From an uncultured Clostridia bacterium (lineage in GTDB: Bacteria > Bacillota > Clostridia > Oscillospirales > Ruminococcaceae): a stretch of DNA of 64,000 nucleotides. The notes beneath the pieces were generated by a model, which saw nothing but the letters and a program-made list of their open reading frames with translations, did no database searches and was not told the origin of the DNA. Shown here in pieces: positions 19,935 through 28,436 of this stretch. Position numbers and translations under genes: made by a program. The DNA is taken from the NCBI GenBank assembly GCA_947627045.1, contig CANQUM010000003.1, positions 50,337 through 114,336 of the forward strand, written 5' to 3'. The stretch's first letter is position 1, and each line of letters begins with the position of its first letter.

Positions 19935-21056
19935 TTATCTCCTCCTCGGCCTTTCCACTGATTTTGTTGGCTGCGGCTTTGCTGCCTTATACCGCTGCCT
20001 GACTGCCGCCTCCACCCGGTCATAATGCCCGTCATAAAGCTCCTCCCCTTTTATGGTGCGGAGTACCCGGTTGTCTGCGGAATAAATCTTATACTCCTTC
20101 TTTTTATCCAGATAGGTAAGCAGCGTTTTTCCGTTATGGATTTCCATAATGTCTGCCTTGTCTATCCAGATATATCCCTCATTCTGCCCGTACATGCCTG
20201 GCACCCTTGTCTTTACGGCATGTTCATTCTCCTGTGCTATCAGCTTTTTTGTGATGGTAATATCTAAGAGCGAAGTATTTTTAGAGGCGGCTATCTGCCT
20301 CATGCGGTTACTTAATTCCTGATACCGGCTGATCCGCCTGTCAAATGCCTCCCGCTCCATGATGACACGGTAATTGCCGGCCCCGTCCGCCCGGTCCAGC
20401 ACCCCAATCTTTGTAAGCTGCCCGATTACTTTTTCCGCCTCATCTGCCCCCACCTGCAAATCCGCCTTTACCGCCTCCACGCTGACTGACTTTTTCTCCA
20501 CTGCATAATGGCCGACTTTCTGTATCAGCCCGTCAATGGCGCTGTCCGCTCTGGCCGCTTCGTCAGTGCGGGATTTCCGTGGGGATTTCCCGTTTTTTTC
20601 TTTCTTTTCACTCTCCAGATAACGGAGTAACTGTTCCAGCTTTTCCTCATTGCCGCTTTTTAAGTATTCATCCATGTTGAATACCCTGCCGTCCTGTAAC
20701 TTCTGTGACATCATCCGTATCCTCGGCGCCGCCTCACTGTGGAACATCACTTCCGTAAGCCCGTCGTTCCGGCCTGCATCCGGCATTTCCGAATACAAAA
20801 TCCCATATTTCTTCGCCATTTTCCGGAACTTCTTCAAATCCTCATCCGCAAAGGAAAGCACCTGTATGTCGCCGCCCTTTGCCAGCAGCCCCTTCAGGTT
20901 TGTCCTTCCCATTTCCTTTTCATGTGCTAACATCCCCACAATCAAATCCAATGCCTTCTGCATGGAATGGATGGATGCGCTCCCCATTTTCAAGGCTATC
21001 TCTATCCCGTCATAAGTGACACGGATAATCTGTACTGCATCTGCTATCTCTGACAT
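19935..21056 (-). CDS. PcfB family protein (DUF3801)
   Basis: The 373 residues begin MSEIADAVQIIRVTYDGIEI. The first 130 (GSASIHSMQKALDLIVGM, then a LLAKGGDIQVLSFADEDLKKF segment and KKYGILYSEMPD) match PcfB/DUF3801. PcfB of plasmid pCF10 is a relaxosome-coupling accessory protein that interacts with the VirD4-like protein. The remainder has a charged linker and a winged-helix-like stretch. ATG follows GGAGG. Placement 2 nt before virD4 supports the role. Confidence 0.85.
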   Translation of the reverse strand: MSEIADAVQIIRVTYDGIEIALKMGSASIHSMQKALDLIVGMLAHEKEMGRTNLKGLLAKGGDIQVLSFADEDLKKFRKMAKKYGILYSEMPDAGRNDGLTEVMFHSEAAPRIRMMSQKLQDGRVFNMDEYLKSGNEEKLEQLLRYLESEKKEKNGKSPRKSRTDEAARADSAIDGLIQKVGHYAVEKKSVSVEAVKADLQVGADEAEKVIGQLTKIGVLDRADGAGNYRVIMEREAFDRRISRYQELSNRMRQIAASKNTSLLDITITKKLIAQENEHAVKTRVPGMYGQNEGYIWIDKADIMEIHNGKTLLTYLDKKKEYKIYSADNRVLRTIKGEELYDGHYDRVEAAVRQRYKAAKPQPTKSVERPRRR

Positions 21057-21089
21057 TTTCTGCCTCCAATCATATTAAAATATTTTCCA

Positions 21090-22322
21090 TTACTGGTATT
21101 CCTTTTCCGCCAGCACAATCCCGACTGCCTGTGCCATCTCCTCCGCACTGAAACCGCTGTCTATGAGGTCGTTTACCTCCTGTTCCGTAAGCCCTGCCTG
21201 CACCGCAATCCTGACCTGCTCCATCTGTGCCGGGTTTAACCCTTTCCCGGTCAGCTGCTTTATCAGCCCGGAGCTCTGCCTGCCCCTGCCGAGAAGTTTC
21301 TCCGCAAATGCCCGGATTCCCTCCGGCTTCCTACGTACTGTCCTCTCCACCGGGATAAGCTGTGTTTCCCCGTTCCTGCCTTTTATGGCGGCAGTAAAAT
21401 CATGGTTTCCCATGCCCCCATCTGTTTTATTCTGCTGCCCTGCCGAGGGCTGCTTTGATGCCTGCGGTCCGCTGCCAACAGCCTGCTGCCCGCCTGCCGG
21501 GTGTTGTGTTGCTGCCCGTGGCTCTGCCTTTTCCGTTACGCCTGCCACCAGCCCATCCTTTTCTTTTAATTTTTGTTCCAGCCCATCCTTTTCTTTCTGG
21601 ACTGCCTCAAGGTCTGCAATCAGCTGTTCTTTTTCCTCAAGCAGTATCTGGTTCTGCCGGTAAAACCGGTCCCGCTCCTCCAGTATGGAACGCTTTTCAC
21701 TGTCATACCCTGCTTTCTCCTGCTCCAGCTCCTTAACCTGCTTTTTCAGCTCCCCGGCCTGTTTTTCCAGTTCTTCCATTTTGGTACGGAGTTCCGCATT
21801 TTCCGCTGCCCGTTTATTGCTGATTTCCTGCTGTTCTTCCAGCTCCTTCTCCAGCTGCCTGAGCGCCTCCGTCATGGAAATCTCCTGTCCCTGCAGTTCT
21901 TTCGGCCCTGCCGCCTCATTTTTCTGCTTTGTTTCCGCCTCCCGGTTTGCCTGGTACACCAATTTCAAAGCCTGCTCCATGTCATAGGCAGGCAGCTTTT
22001 TCGCACCAACATCTGCAAGCTGCGGCACCGTCAGCCCCTTATCATAATAATTCGCCAGCAGCTGCATCTGGTACTGGTTGAAACCGCCGCCTGCCAGCAT
22101 CCGCAGCAGCTCCCCGTCGCTGTTCTCCCTCATAATGGAAGAAAACTTCTTACAGCGGTCCATCTGCCAGCCCGCCTCTGCATACAGGAGGACCAGCTCC
22201 TTCGGGTAGCCAAGCTCAAAATCCTCTTTTACCAGTTTCAGCACTTCATCACTGCAGCCCTTTTGTGTAAGCTCACTGATGACCGGCCCAAACTGCGCCA
22301 TCTCCGGTTTCCTTGTTTCCAT
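21090..22322 (-). CDS. Coiled-coil ICE protein with paired helical end modules
   Basis: The 410-residue protein has a helical N-terminal domain (1-125), a long Glu/Lys/Gln coiled coil (about 150-270), a Gly/Gln/Pro linker and a C-terminal helical domain. The end domains contain similar short motifs (GCSDEVLKLVKEDFELGYP near 18; NPAQMEQVRIAVQAGLTEQE near 370), suggesting a repeated three-helix module. A short DNA duplication inside the coiled coil (about 21550-21596) gives two EKDGL units. No family name is certain; it recurs in Clostridia ICEs between the relaxase and PcfB and may bridge them (inference). Confidence 0.75.
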   Translation of the reverse strand: METRKPEMAQFGPVISELTQKGCSDEVLKLVKEDFELGYPKELVLLYAEAGWQMDRCKKFSSIMRENSDGELLRMLAGGGFNQYQMQLLANYYDKGLTVPQLADVGAKKLPAYDMEQALKLVYQANREAETKQKNEAAGPKELQGQEISMTEALRQLEKELEEQQEISNKRAAENAELRTKMEELEKQAGELKKQVKELEQEKAGYDSEKRSILEERDRFYRQNQILLEEKEQLIADLEAVQKEKDGLEQKLKEKDGLVAGVTEKAEPRAATQHPAGGQQAVGSGPQASKQPSAGQQNKTDGGMGNHDFTAAIKGRNGETQLIPVERTVRRKPEGIRAFAEKLLGRGRQSSGLIKQLTGKGLNPAQMEQVRIAVQAGLTEQEVNDLIDSGFSAEEMAQAVGIVLAEKEYQ

Positions 22323-22418
22323 ATCCTGCCTCGCTTTCCTGTTTTTTCATAAACGCTAATATTCATTTGGAGATTCATATATAATGGAATCCTCCCTGCC
22401 GCATGGTTAAACATTCCA

Positions 22419-22787
22419 TCATCTCCCTGCTCTCCCGGAGCGTTCCATGCCACGCTCTTCCTTTCCGTTTCTCCCTAACTTTTCCAAATAGGGTTTCATA
22501 TCCTCCACTGCCTGTTTTACCAGAGGGTGTTCCCGATATGCCGGAATTAAGTCAATCATCTCCTGTGCAATCCCCCTGCCCTGATATAACGGCCATTTGA
22601 TATTGGAATAATCGGGGATGCTTTCATCCTCAAGCACAAAACCGATTCCCGGTCCAAATGACCTGTTCCTCCCGCAAATCCCCATATACACATCCACTGC
22701 CTCCGGCAGTGTCAGGTTTTCACGCAGTTCCCCAAGCCTTTCCGGGAACTCCATGCACTCTGCCGCAAAAAAAGTAATTTCTGCCAT
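22419..22787 (-). CDS. Conserved small ICE protein of unknown function
   Basis: The 122-residue protein begins MAEITFFAAECMEFPERLGE behind GGAGGT. The pattern of a conserved FFAAECMEF, a LTLPEAVDVYMGI helix, a GIGFVLED segment and IDLIPAYREHPLVKQAVEDM recurs in small proteins of Firmicutes mobile elements. It is soluble and acidic with a basic tail. It is between the relaxase gene and the coiled-coil gene. Function is unknown. Confidence 0.68.
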   Translation of the reverse strand: MAEITFFAAECMEFPERLGELRENLTLPEAVDVYMGICGRNRSFGPGIGFVLEDESIPDYSNIKWPLYQGRGIAQEMIDLIPAYREHPLVKQAVEDMKPYLEKLGRNGKEERGMERSGRAGR

Positions 22788-22897
22788 CTGCCATTACCTC
22801 CATTCATGCATTTCTATTTTTCCATGTTCCGCTTACCTGTTTAGCCCATAAAAATAACAGCCTGCAATCCGTCATTTCCGGCTCTGGCTGCCCCTGT

Positions 22898-24349
22898 CTA
22901 ATTCCTGTTCAAATTTTCTTTCTCTTTTTTCCTGTCTGCCGGTTCCCTCTCCTGCCTTTCTTTTGCCCGTTCCAGACTTTCGGTAAATTCCGTTATCATT
23001 TCTTCTGACATTTTTAACCTCCGGCTGATTTCCCTCTGCCTCTGGTAAATGCCGCTGCTTTTATCTTTATATTTTTTACGGAGAATTTCCATTTCTTCCA
23101 GTGAATATCCCTCACTCTGTAACTGTTCCCCCAACGCCTGATACCGGCGGTGTTCCTTCTCAAAAAATTCATCCCCTGCCTGATAACTTTTTTCTGCCGG
23201 GGCTAATTCCGCCAGCTTATCTGCCACGGAAAATAACGGCTCCATCTGTTTCTTCTCCCGGTACACTTCCCGCCTCTCTTTCCGGCACTCTGCCGCCTTT
23301 TCCGCAAGGTTCTCACGGACGGCAGTTAACTCCATAAGGGAATGGATGCCATTCTTAACAAGGAAAAGGTATTTTTCATGGACTTCCTGCATTTTGCGGA
23401 TTTCCTCCCGGTACTCCCATGCCTTACTGTAGGGCAGCCGTTCCAGATGGCGCAGGCGACATATCTTCGCATAATAGGTTTTCTGTATGCCTGTCAGCTT
23501 TGTCCTGCGTAAAAATTCATCCTTTGGCGGCTCTACGGCATAGGAATTTTTTTCACGGTTCCGTTTTGCATAGCTTTCCAGATTCTCCAGCCAGATTCTC
23601 TCCCTGATTCTTTCCTCTGTATAATTCTCCCCCATGGATCTGCACCGGCAGAACCGCTGCATTCCCTTAGGCCTTACCGCCAGATACTTATTCTGCTTGA
23701 CGTCATAGCCCTTTTCCACCATCAGGTCCAGAAACTCCTCAAAGGAATCCGCCTGCATGATACAGGCATCCACATCCTTCTGTATCATTTCCCGCCAGAT
23801 GAATTTCCCGTCCCGAAACTCATTCCAGTCCTTGTACCTCTCATTTTGTTTCCTGCCGTGTTCCTCTATCTCTATGGTGGAAAGCCCGTATTCCTCACAA
23901 AGACGGTTCGTGACGGGCTGTATCTTTTTTGCCCAGTCCCCCTTTTCATAACGGTATTTCCTGCCGCTTAAATAATTCACGCTGTTAAATATGATATGCC
24001 CGTGGACATGGGCAGTGTTGTCATGGACGGCAAGGACAGCCTCATACTCCTGCCCAAGATATTCCCCCGCAAACCTCCGTATAATCTCAAAGGCGGTATC
24101 CGGTGTGACCTCACCCGCCTCAAAGGAAATGATAAGATGGTAGCCCTGCCTTTTATCTGTCTTTCCATACTTCTGTTTCGTCGCCGCCATCTGCGCATAG
24201 GCTTTCCCCGGCTGGCAGTTGATTCCCGTCACCAGCCTGCCGCCCTGCGTTTTCTCCCGGTCAAGAATATAGGAAACCGCCTGCTCCAGATGTTTCCCCG
24301 CAAACTTCACGCCGCTGTCATTGATGGTTAAAATCTTAGTGATAGCCAA
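22898..24349 (-). CDS. Relaxase, MOBP type (MobA/VirD2 family)
   Basis: This 483-residue nuclease should nick oriT and pilot the transferred strand. Residues 1-170 carry the relaxase fold: SYILDREKT with a candidate catalytic Tyr near 29, YGKTDKRQGYHLIISFEAGE, and the metal-binding histidines in AVHDNTAHVHGHIIFNSVN near 110. The C-terminal half is charged and helical, with coiled-coil segments. I chose a TTG start (MAITKILTIND), the usual N-terminus of the family; it overlaps the 3' end of mobC by 14 nt. An in-frame ATG ten codons upstream (24379) is an alternative. Confidence 0.93.
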   Translation of the reverse strand: MAITKILTINDSGVKFAGKHLEQAVSYILDREKTQGGRLVTGINCQPGKAYAQMAATKQKYGKTDKRQGYHLIISFEAGEVTPDTAFEIIRRFAGEYLGQEYEAVLAVHDNTAHVHGHIIFNSVNYLSGRKYRYEKGDWAKKIQPVTNRLCEEYGLSTIEIEEHGRKQNERYKDWNEFRDGKFIWREMIQKDVDACIMQADSFEEFLDLMVEKGYDVKQNKYLAVRPKGMQRFCRCRSMGENYTEERIRERIWLENLESYAKRNREKNSYAVEPPKDEFLRRTKLTGIQKTYYAKICRLRHLERLPYSKAWEYREEIRKMQEVHEKYLFLVKNGIHSLMELTAVRENLAEKAAECRKERREVYREKKQMEPLFSVADKLAELAPAEKSYQAGDEFFEKEHRRYQALGEQLQSEGYSLEEMEILRKKYKDKSSGIYQRQREISRRLKMSEEMITEFTESLERAKERQEREPADRKKEKENLNRN

Positions 24350-24659
24350 GGACTGCCACCACCCTTTCCATTTCCTCATTCAGCTTCCGCATATAGGCGA
24401 CCAGGCGGATTTTATCCGACTCCCGGTACAGCCCCGAATTGTTGTTATGGACAATCTCATTGATGTTTACGCCGATCCGGTTCACTTCATTGATAAGTGC
24501 TTTTAACCCCTGCCTCACTTCCGGGTAATCGTTTGGCTCCTGCGTTATCAGAAGGCGGAAATACTCGGCCTCTTTCATCCCTGCCTCTTTCGCCTTATCA
24601 GAGAAAACCCCCGCATCATGGGCAGTCAGGCGGAAATGCTTTACAACCTCCTTTGCCAT
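24336..24659 (-). CDS. mobC: MobC-family relaxosome accessory protein
   Basis: The 107 residues begin with a ribbon-helix-helix-like MAKEVVKHFRLTAHDAGVFS and contain the conserved helical part ALINEVNRIGVNINEIVHNN followed by an RLVAYMRKLNEEMERVV helix. This matches MobC proteins, which bind oriT next to the relaxase. It overlaps the relaxase start and begins directly after the stop codon of the upstream 178-residue gene. Confidence 0.9.
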   Translation of the reverse strand: MAKEVVKHFRLTAHDAGVFSDKAKEAGMKEAEYFRLLITQEPNDYPEVRQGLKALINEVNRIGVNINEIVHNNNSGLYRESDKIRLVAYMRKLNEEMERVVAVLGYH

Positions 24660-25196
24660 CTACCTCATCCTTTCCTGCGCCTGCATCCCCTCTGGTCTCC
24701 CTGTCTGCCCGGCTCCGCCTTTTCGGTATGCCTCCATTTTCTCCTGCACACCCTCCGGCACACTTCCAAATGTAGCGGTAATTATCTCCAATGCACATTC
24801 CACTGCAATCTGCTCATACTTTGTCTGCCGGTACAGCCCATCCAGCACTTCCTCCTGCTGTTTCAGAATATCATGCGCATTGCTGAACTGGTTATATTCC
24901 GCCTGATTATTAGGATTTTTCATGCCGTCCTCCATCTTATCTGCCAGCTCCAGATTCCACTCACAGACATCGTGGATGGCATCATCTATGGAATACGGCT
25001 GATACTCCGGGGATTCCTCCCCCATATCTTTTACCACCAGCTCCTGATTGCGGACAGCCAGTGCCATGTTATGCTCCGCCATATAATCCAGAATAATTTC
25101 TGCCCCGTCCTGTTTCATGCTAATTTCTGATTCTGCCAGATGAAGCCACATAATCAGCTCACCGGGCGTATTTACTTCCAGCACTTCCATTCCCAT
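24660..25196 (-). CDS. ICE hypothetical protein upstream of mobC
   Basis: The 178-residue acidic soluble protein begins MGMEVLEVNTPGELIMWLHL. Visible segments are EISMKQDGAEIILDYM, YQPYSIDDAIHDVCEWN and a basic Gly/Gln-rich tail. I do not recognise a named family. The ATG at 25196 lies downstream of an AGGAGG/GGGGAG cluster; a GTG four codons upstream (25208) and an ATG at 25190 are alternatives. It is the first gene downstream of the palindrome and repeat region and abuts mobC, so it may be part of the relaxosome operon. Confidence 0.6.
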   Translation of the reverse strand: MGMEVLEVNTPGELIMWLHLAESEISMKQDGAEIILDYMAEHNMALAVRNQELVVKDMGEESPEYQPYSIDDAIHDVCEWNLELADKMEDGMKNPNNQAEYNQFSNAHDILKQQEEVLDGLYRQTKYEQIAVECALEIITATFGSVPEGVQEKMEAYRKGGAGQTGRPEGMQAQERMR

Positions 25197-25312
25197 GCTC
25201 CCCTGCACCTCCTGTTTTGTTTTTTCATAATAAAATATTTCCCTGCGCTTTACGTCAGCAGCCGGTACTTTTCCTTACCCGTTTCCTGCCTGCTGCAAAT
25301 CCTCTCCTGCAC

Positions 25313-25424
25313 CGAAACCTTTGCCTCCCTTTCACTCCCAAAGGTTTCGCCAGATACGCATTTTGTGTCACAAAATGCCAGCCGGCACAAAGCCCGGCTC
25401 CCTGGTTAGGGGAAAATCCCCTAA
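25313..25424 (-). other. Cluster of four palindromes upstream of the mobilisation genes: candidate oriT
   Basis: Four inverted repeats stand side by side in non-coding DNA: CGAAACCTTTG/CAAAGGTTTCG (25313-25323, 25339-25349), GCATTTTGTG/CACAAAATGC (25358-25367, 25369-25378), AGCCGG/CCGGCT (25380-25385, 25394-25399) and TTAGGGG/CCCCTAA (25406-25412, 25418-25424). The block lies 120 nt upstream of the gene preceding mobC and the relaxase gene and next to a repeat array. Known MOBP oriT sites are intergenic, rich in inverted repeats and near the relaxase gene. A nick site cannot be named from sequence alone. Confidence 0.55.
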
Positions 25425-25466
25425 AACCCCTGATAAAATACGGTAAATACCATAGAATAGGGAAAT

Positions 25467-25732
25467 CTACACCATTGCTACATCATTCCCACACCAAAAA
25501 TCCGTAAGCCTACACCGTTCCCACACCATTCCTACACCGCCAAAAAAAGCCCTTTCGCAGAGCCTACACCATTGCTACATCATTCCTACACCGAAAATCC
25601 GCAAGCCTACACCGTTTCTACACCATTCCTACACCGTCAGAAAAAGCCCTTTTTCAGAGCCTACACCATTGCTACATCATTCCTACACCGAAAATCTGCA
25701 AACCTACACCGTTTCTACTCCATTCCTACATC
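25467..25732 (-). repeat. 97-bp tandem repeat (2.7 copies) containing 18 helically phased 7-bp boxes
   Basis: A 97-bp unit starts at 25467, 25564 and 25661; the third copy is partial and runs into the stop codon of the toprim gene. Each unit has six boxes close to CTACACC (GGTGTAG on the minus strand) at offsets 0, 11, 22, 43, 54 and 65. These are two triplets at 11-bp spacing, 21 bp apart, with 32 bp to the next unit. All spacings are near whole helical turns. This is the layout of a protein-binding array such as replication iterons or a type II partition centromere. It has no CRISPR-like spacers. Confidence 0.9.
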
Positions 25733-26690
25733 ACCTTGCCATTTCCCGGATTTTTTCCTGCTCCTGCGCCTTTTTCAATTCCACATTCCACTGGTTGAAA
25801 TCCTTATATGGTTCCGGGGGCAGGAAAATCTCCGTTTCATAGCCTTTGCCCTGATATTTTTCTTTCAGGCTTTCCGCCGCCTTCCTGCCCGGCCCATCAT
25901 TGTCCAGACAGAAGCTTATTTTTTCCGTCTCCGGGTGTTCTGCAAGAAAGGTTTCCAGCGGCGCATCCGCTAACATCCCAAGCGCCACCATGCTTGCCCT
26001 GTGCTTCGGGAACATCGTGATATGGCTCATCAGGTCGATTGCCGCCTCAAACACAATCACTTCCCCACTGCCACGGCAGTAAAGATGGAATCCATACCGC
26101 TTGTCATTTCCTGCCACGTCACACTTGAAGCCTTTCCCATCCTTATCAAAAACACCCCGCATGCTGGCAAACCTCGGCACGCCCTCTGCATCCGTTCCCA
26201 CAAACACAATATTGTGGTAATTCTTCGCCTCATACAAAATTCCTTTCTTCACAAAGAAGTCGATGACCGGGCGGGCAATCCCCCGCTCATGCTCCAGATA
26301 ACGGTACAGATAGACATTGCTGCCGGCAAACTCCGGCAGTACAAACGGTTTTTTCTTTTCCTCTTTCTCCCTGGCCGGGGCAAGGTTCTGAATGTTCCTG
26401 ACACTTTCCTCCCTCCGGTACCCGGCAAAATCCAGCAGCCAGAACACCGCCTCTTTTACGTCCATGCCTGCAAACACCCGTAAGAAGTCAATCTGGCTGC
26501 CGCCGTTTTCCCCTTTGTCATACCGCCTTGAAAAACGGCACCAGTGGCTCCTGCCATAAATACGGATGGAATCCATTTCCTTTAACGTATGGTAGTTCCC
26601 AATCCTTTTTACGGTATAACCCAGATGCTCTGCCACCCTGCACAAATCAACCTGCTTGGCAAGCGCCAGCTCGTCCGCTGTAAACCTCAT
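25731..26690 (-). CDS. DUF3991 and toprim-domain primase-like protein
   Basis: The 319 residues begin MRFTADELALAKQVDLCRVA. The N-terminal half resembles a CHC2-like/DUF3991 region (WCRFSRRYDKGENGGSQIDF, then DVKEAVFWLLDFAG). The C-terminal half is Toprim_2-like, with VIVFEAAIDLMSHI near 215 and FCLDNDGPGRKAAE near 270. Such proteins may prime replication of the transferred strand. ATG at 26690 overlaps the radC stop by 4 nt, indicating translational coupling. The phased repeat array begins at its stop codon. Confidence 0.85.
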   Translation of the reverse strand: MRFTADELALAKQVDLCRVAEHLGYTVKRIGNYHTLKEMDSIRIYGRSHWCRFSRRYDKGENGGSQIDFLRVFAGMDVKEAVFWLLDFAGYRREESVRNIQNLAPAREKEEKKKPFVLPEFAGSNVYLYRYLEHERGIARPVIDFFVKKGILYEAKNYHNIVFVGTDAEGVPRFASMRGVFDKDGKGFKCDVAGNDKRYGFHLYCRGSGEVIVFEAAIDLMSHITMFPKHRASMVALGMLADAPLETFLAEHPETEKISFCLDNDGPGRKAAESLKEKYQGKGYETEIFLPPEPYKDFNQWNVELKKAQEQEKIREMAR

Positions 26691-27229
26691 CTCCTGCCTC
26701 CCCTCTCCGCCACCCCTGCGGGGCTGTCCCAATCCAGCCGCCGGTAGTCAGACTGGTACTCCACACTTGGATTTTTTACCAGCCCTTTTTCCCTGAAACT
26801 GAAATACATGCTGTTATCCCCGCCGACAATCACATGGTCCAGCAACGGAATCCCCACAAGCCCACATACCTGCTGTATCCGGTCTGTCATACGCACGTCT
26901 GTCCCCGATGGCAGGAGATTTCCCGAAGGGTGATTGTGTGCCAGAATCATCCTTGAGGCATTGGACAGAATGCCGGATTTCAGCAGCTCCCGCGGATGTA
27001 CCATTGCATAATCCAATGCACCGACACTGGCAAAGTGGCAGTTAATCGGCGTATTGTCTGCCTTCAGGTTGATGACGCAGATAACTTCCCGATCCATGTC
27101 ACACAATTCCCGCCCCACTAACCGGATGGCGTCTTCCGGGGTATCGACTTTTATTTCCGACAGGATGGGGGCATCCCGGACAAGCCTGACAGACACAACC
27201 TCCAGTGTAAAATCACTCTCTCTTTCCAT
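26687..27229 (-). CDS. radC: RadC/JAB-domain protein
   Basis: The 180 residues carry the MPN/JAMM metal-binding motif LAHNHPSGNLLPSGTD near residues 94-109, with the upstream conserved Glu region and CVINLKADNTPINCHFASVG, as in the RadC (DUF2466) family. Length is below chromosomal RadC because the N-terminal helix-hairpin-helix is missing, which is typical of mobile-element RadC. The biochemical role is uncertain. Its start overlaps the 41-codon gene upstream and its end overlaps the toprim gene. Confidence 0.88.
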   Translation of the reverse strand: MERESDFTLEVVSVRLVRDAPILSEIKVDTPEDAIRLVGRELCDMDREVICVINLKADNTPINCHFASVGALDYAMVHPRELLKSGILSNASRMILAHNHPSGNLLPSGTDVRMTDRIQQVCGLVGIPLLDHVIVGGDNSMYFSFREKGLVKNPSVEYQSDYRRLDWDSPAGVAERGGRR

Positions 27230-27338
27230 CTTTATCTTCCTCCCCGAAAATTACCCTGACCACCACATTATCCGGCATGGATTTCAGTAGTTCTGCAAGC
27301 TCTTTTTCTGTAATCTCCCTGCTCTGTTCTTTTTCCAT
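27213..27338 (-). CDS. Small 41-residue acidic protein between DUF5688 and radC
   Basis: ATG at 27338 behind AGGAGC encodes MEKEQSREITEKELAELLKS, followed by a beta-like VVVRVIFGEEDKDG and a TGA stop inside the first codons of radC (17-nt overlap). It begins 9 nt after the DUF5688 stop. The tight packing and ribosome-binding site support a real gene. The amphipathic helix plus strand could be a small regulator; function is unknown. Confidence 0.55.
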   Translation of the reverse strand: MEKEQSREITEKELAELLKSMPDNVVVRVIFGEEDKDGKRE

Positions 27339-27347
27339 ATGCAGCTC

Positions 27348-28349
27348 CTATCTTGCCTTATTTTCTTCCTGGATCAGCGGCAGCTCCGTTTCCTTCCCAT
27401 CCAGCCTTTTCTGCCGCCCCTCCGCAGCCAGTGTTACTTTCCGGAGATTTTTGTCATAATGGTAGACACTGTTTGAAAGCCGGTCCTCCAGTCTCACGGC
27501 ATCCATATTTGCCCCCTGCACGGTCCTTACCATATCCTCCAGCCTGCCCTCTGCCATCCCTGCCGGGATGGCGAGCACCTCATGGATGGACGAAGGCAGG
27601 ATAAAAAGGTCATCCCCTACTTTTTCCGCCAGCTTATGGAGGTTCTCCTCATATAACATGGAAACTGCCCCGTTAATGCCCAGACTGTTGCCAATAATCC
27701 ACATGGTGTCTACCGGACTTTCCTCCCTGCCAAACTCTTCCTTCACTTCCTCCGGGACATCCATCTCCGCTACGATATTTCCAAATGCCTCCCCCATGGA
27801 CATAACCACTGCCGGGGCAATACGCCTTGTATTGTCCACAGCATGCTGAAAGAGCTCCTCCTCCGACAGGCCCGCTTCTTTCGCCAGCCTATCTGAAACA
27901 ATCACACTCCCTATTGCATCCTGCGCCTGGTCAATAACCCACCGGTAGATAACCGATAAATCCTGAAATTCCCTGCTTGGTATGCCGGCCAGCAGCTCCC
28001 GGTTCTGCTCCGTGTTTATAAGGCACATAATCACGTTATCCTTAAGATTTCCTATTGCAATGTCCGGCTTATAGCTTTCCACCCCCTCCAATACTTTTGC
28101 GTAATGCCCTGCCGCATGGAAGAGTACGGCCTCCAAATCATTGCACATCTGGTAATGCTCATACATCTCATTCACATATATCGCAGGGAATACAATGGAA
28201 TCACCCTCTTTATACACCGTCAAAGCGTCCAGAGTGCGGTTCACTTTCTGGGAAGGCCTTATATCCACAGCTGCATCCCGGTATTTCTCCGGCATATAGC
28301 TTAAAAATTTTTCTTTTACAACCGCTTTGAATATCTCATAATCCATCAT
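27348..28349 (-). CDS. DUF5688 family protein
   Basis: The 333 residues begin MMDYEIFKAVVKEKFLSYMP behind GGAGG and match DUF5688 in layout: a DAVVDIRPSQKVNRTLD-type segment (here AAVDIRPSQKVNRTLDALTV), a VNEMYEHYQMCNDLEAVLF helix, a conserved INTEQNRELLAGIPSREFQD, and a late NSLGINGAVSMLYEENL with DDLFILPSSIHEVLAIP. It is cytoplasmic with no catalytic motif I can name. DUF5688 proteins are typical of Lachnospiraceae accessory elements. It is the first gene after the terminator that closes the adhesin unit. Confidence 0.85.
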   Translation of the reverse strand: MMDYEIFKAVVKEKFLSYMPEKYRDAAVDIRPSQKVNRTLDALTVYKEGDSIVFPAIYVNEMYEHYQMCNDLEAVLFHAAGHYAKVLEGVESYKPDIAIGNLKDNVIMCLINTEQNRELLAGIPSREFQDLSVIYRWVIDQAQDAIGSVIVSDRLAKEAGLSEEELFQHAVDNTRRIAPAVVMSMGEAFGNIVAEMDVPEEVKEEFGREESPVDTMWIIGNSLGINGAVSMLYEENLHKLAEKVGDDLFILPSSIHEVLAIPAGMAEGRLEDMVRTVQGANMDAVRLEDRLSNSVYHYDKNLRKVTLAAEGRQKRLDGKETELPLIQEENKAR

Positions 28350-28364
28350 AATAAAATCCTCCTA

Positions 28365-28399
28365 AAAACAGGAGGGAAGCCATAAACGGCCTCCCTCCC
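28365..28399 (-). terminator. Rho-independent terminator after the adhesin gene
   Basis: On the minus strand GGAGGGAGGCC, a 6-nt loop and GGCTTCCCTCC form an 11-bp stem with one G-T mismatch, followed by TGTTTTT. It lies 38 nt after the adhesin stop codon and directly before the DUF5688 ribosome-binding site, so it separates the two transcription units. Confidence 0.8.
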
Positions 28400-28436
28400 T
28401 GATATTTTACTCACAGCCAATGCGTAACTTACGAAA

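Noticed and set aside
21573..22352. Plus-strand open frame of 259 codons
   Set aside because: It mirrors the coiled-coil gene; Leu/Phe-rich reverse reading of a Glu/Lys-rich protein, without motifs or ribosome-binding site.
25467..25732. CRISPR array
   Set aside because: Repeats are 7-bp boxes in a 97-bp tandem unit, the DNA between boxes is itself repeated, and no cas genes are present.
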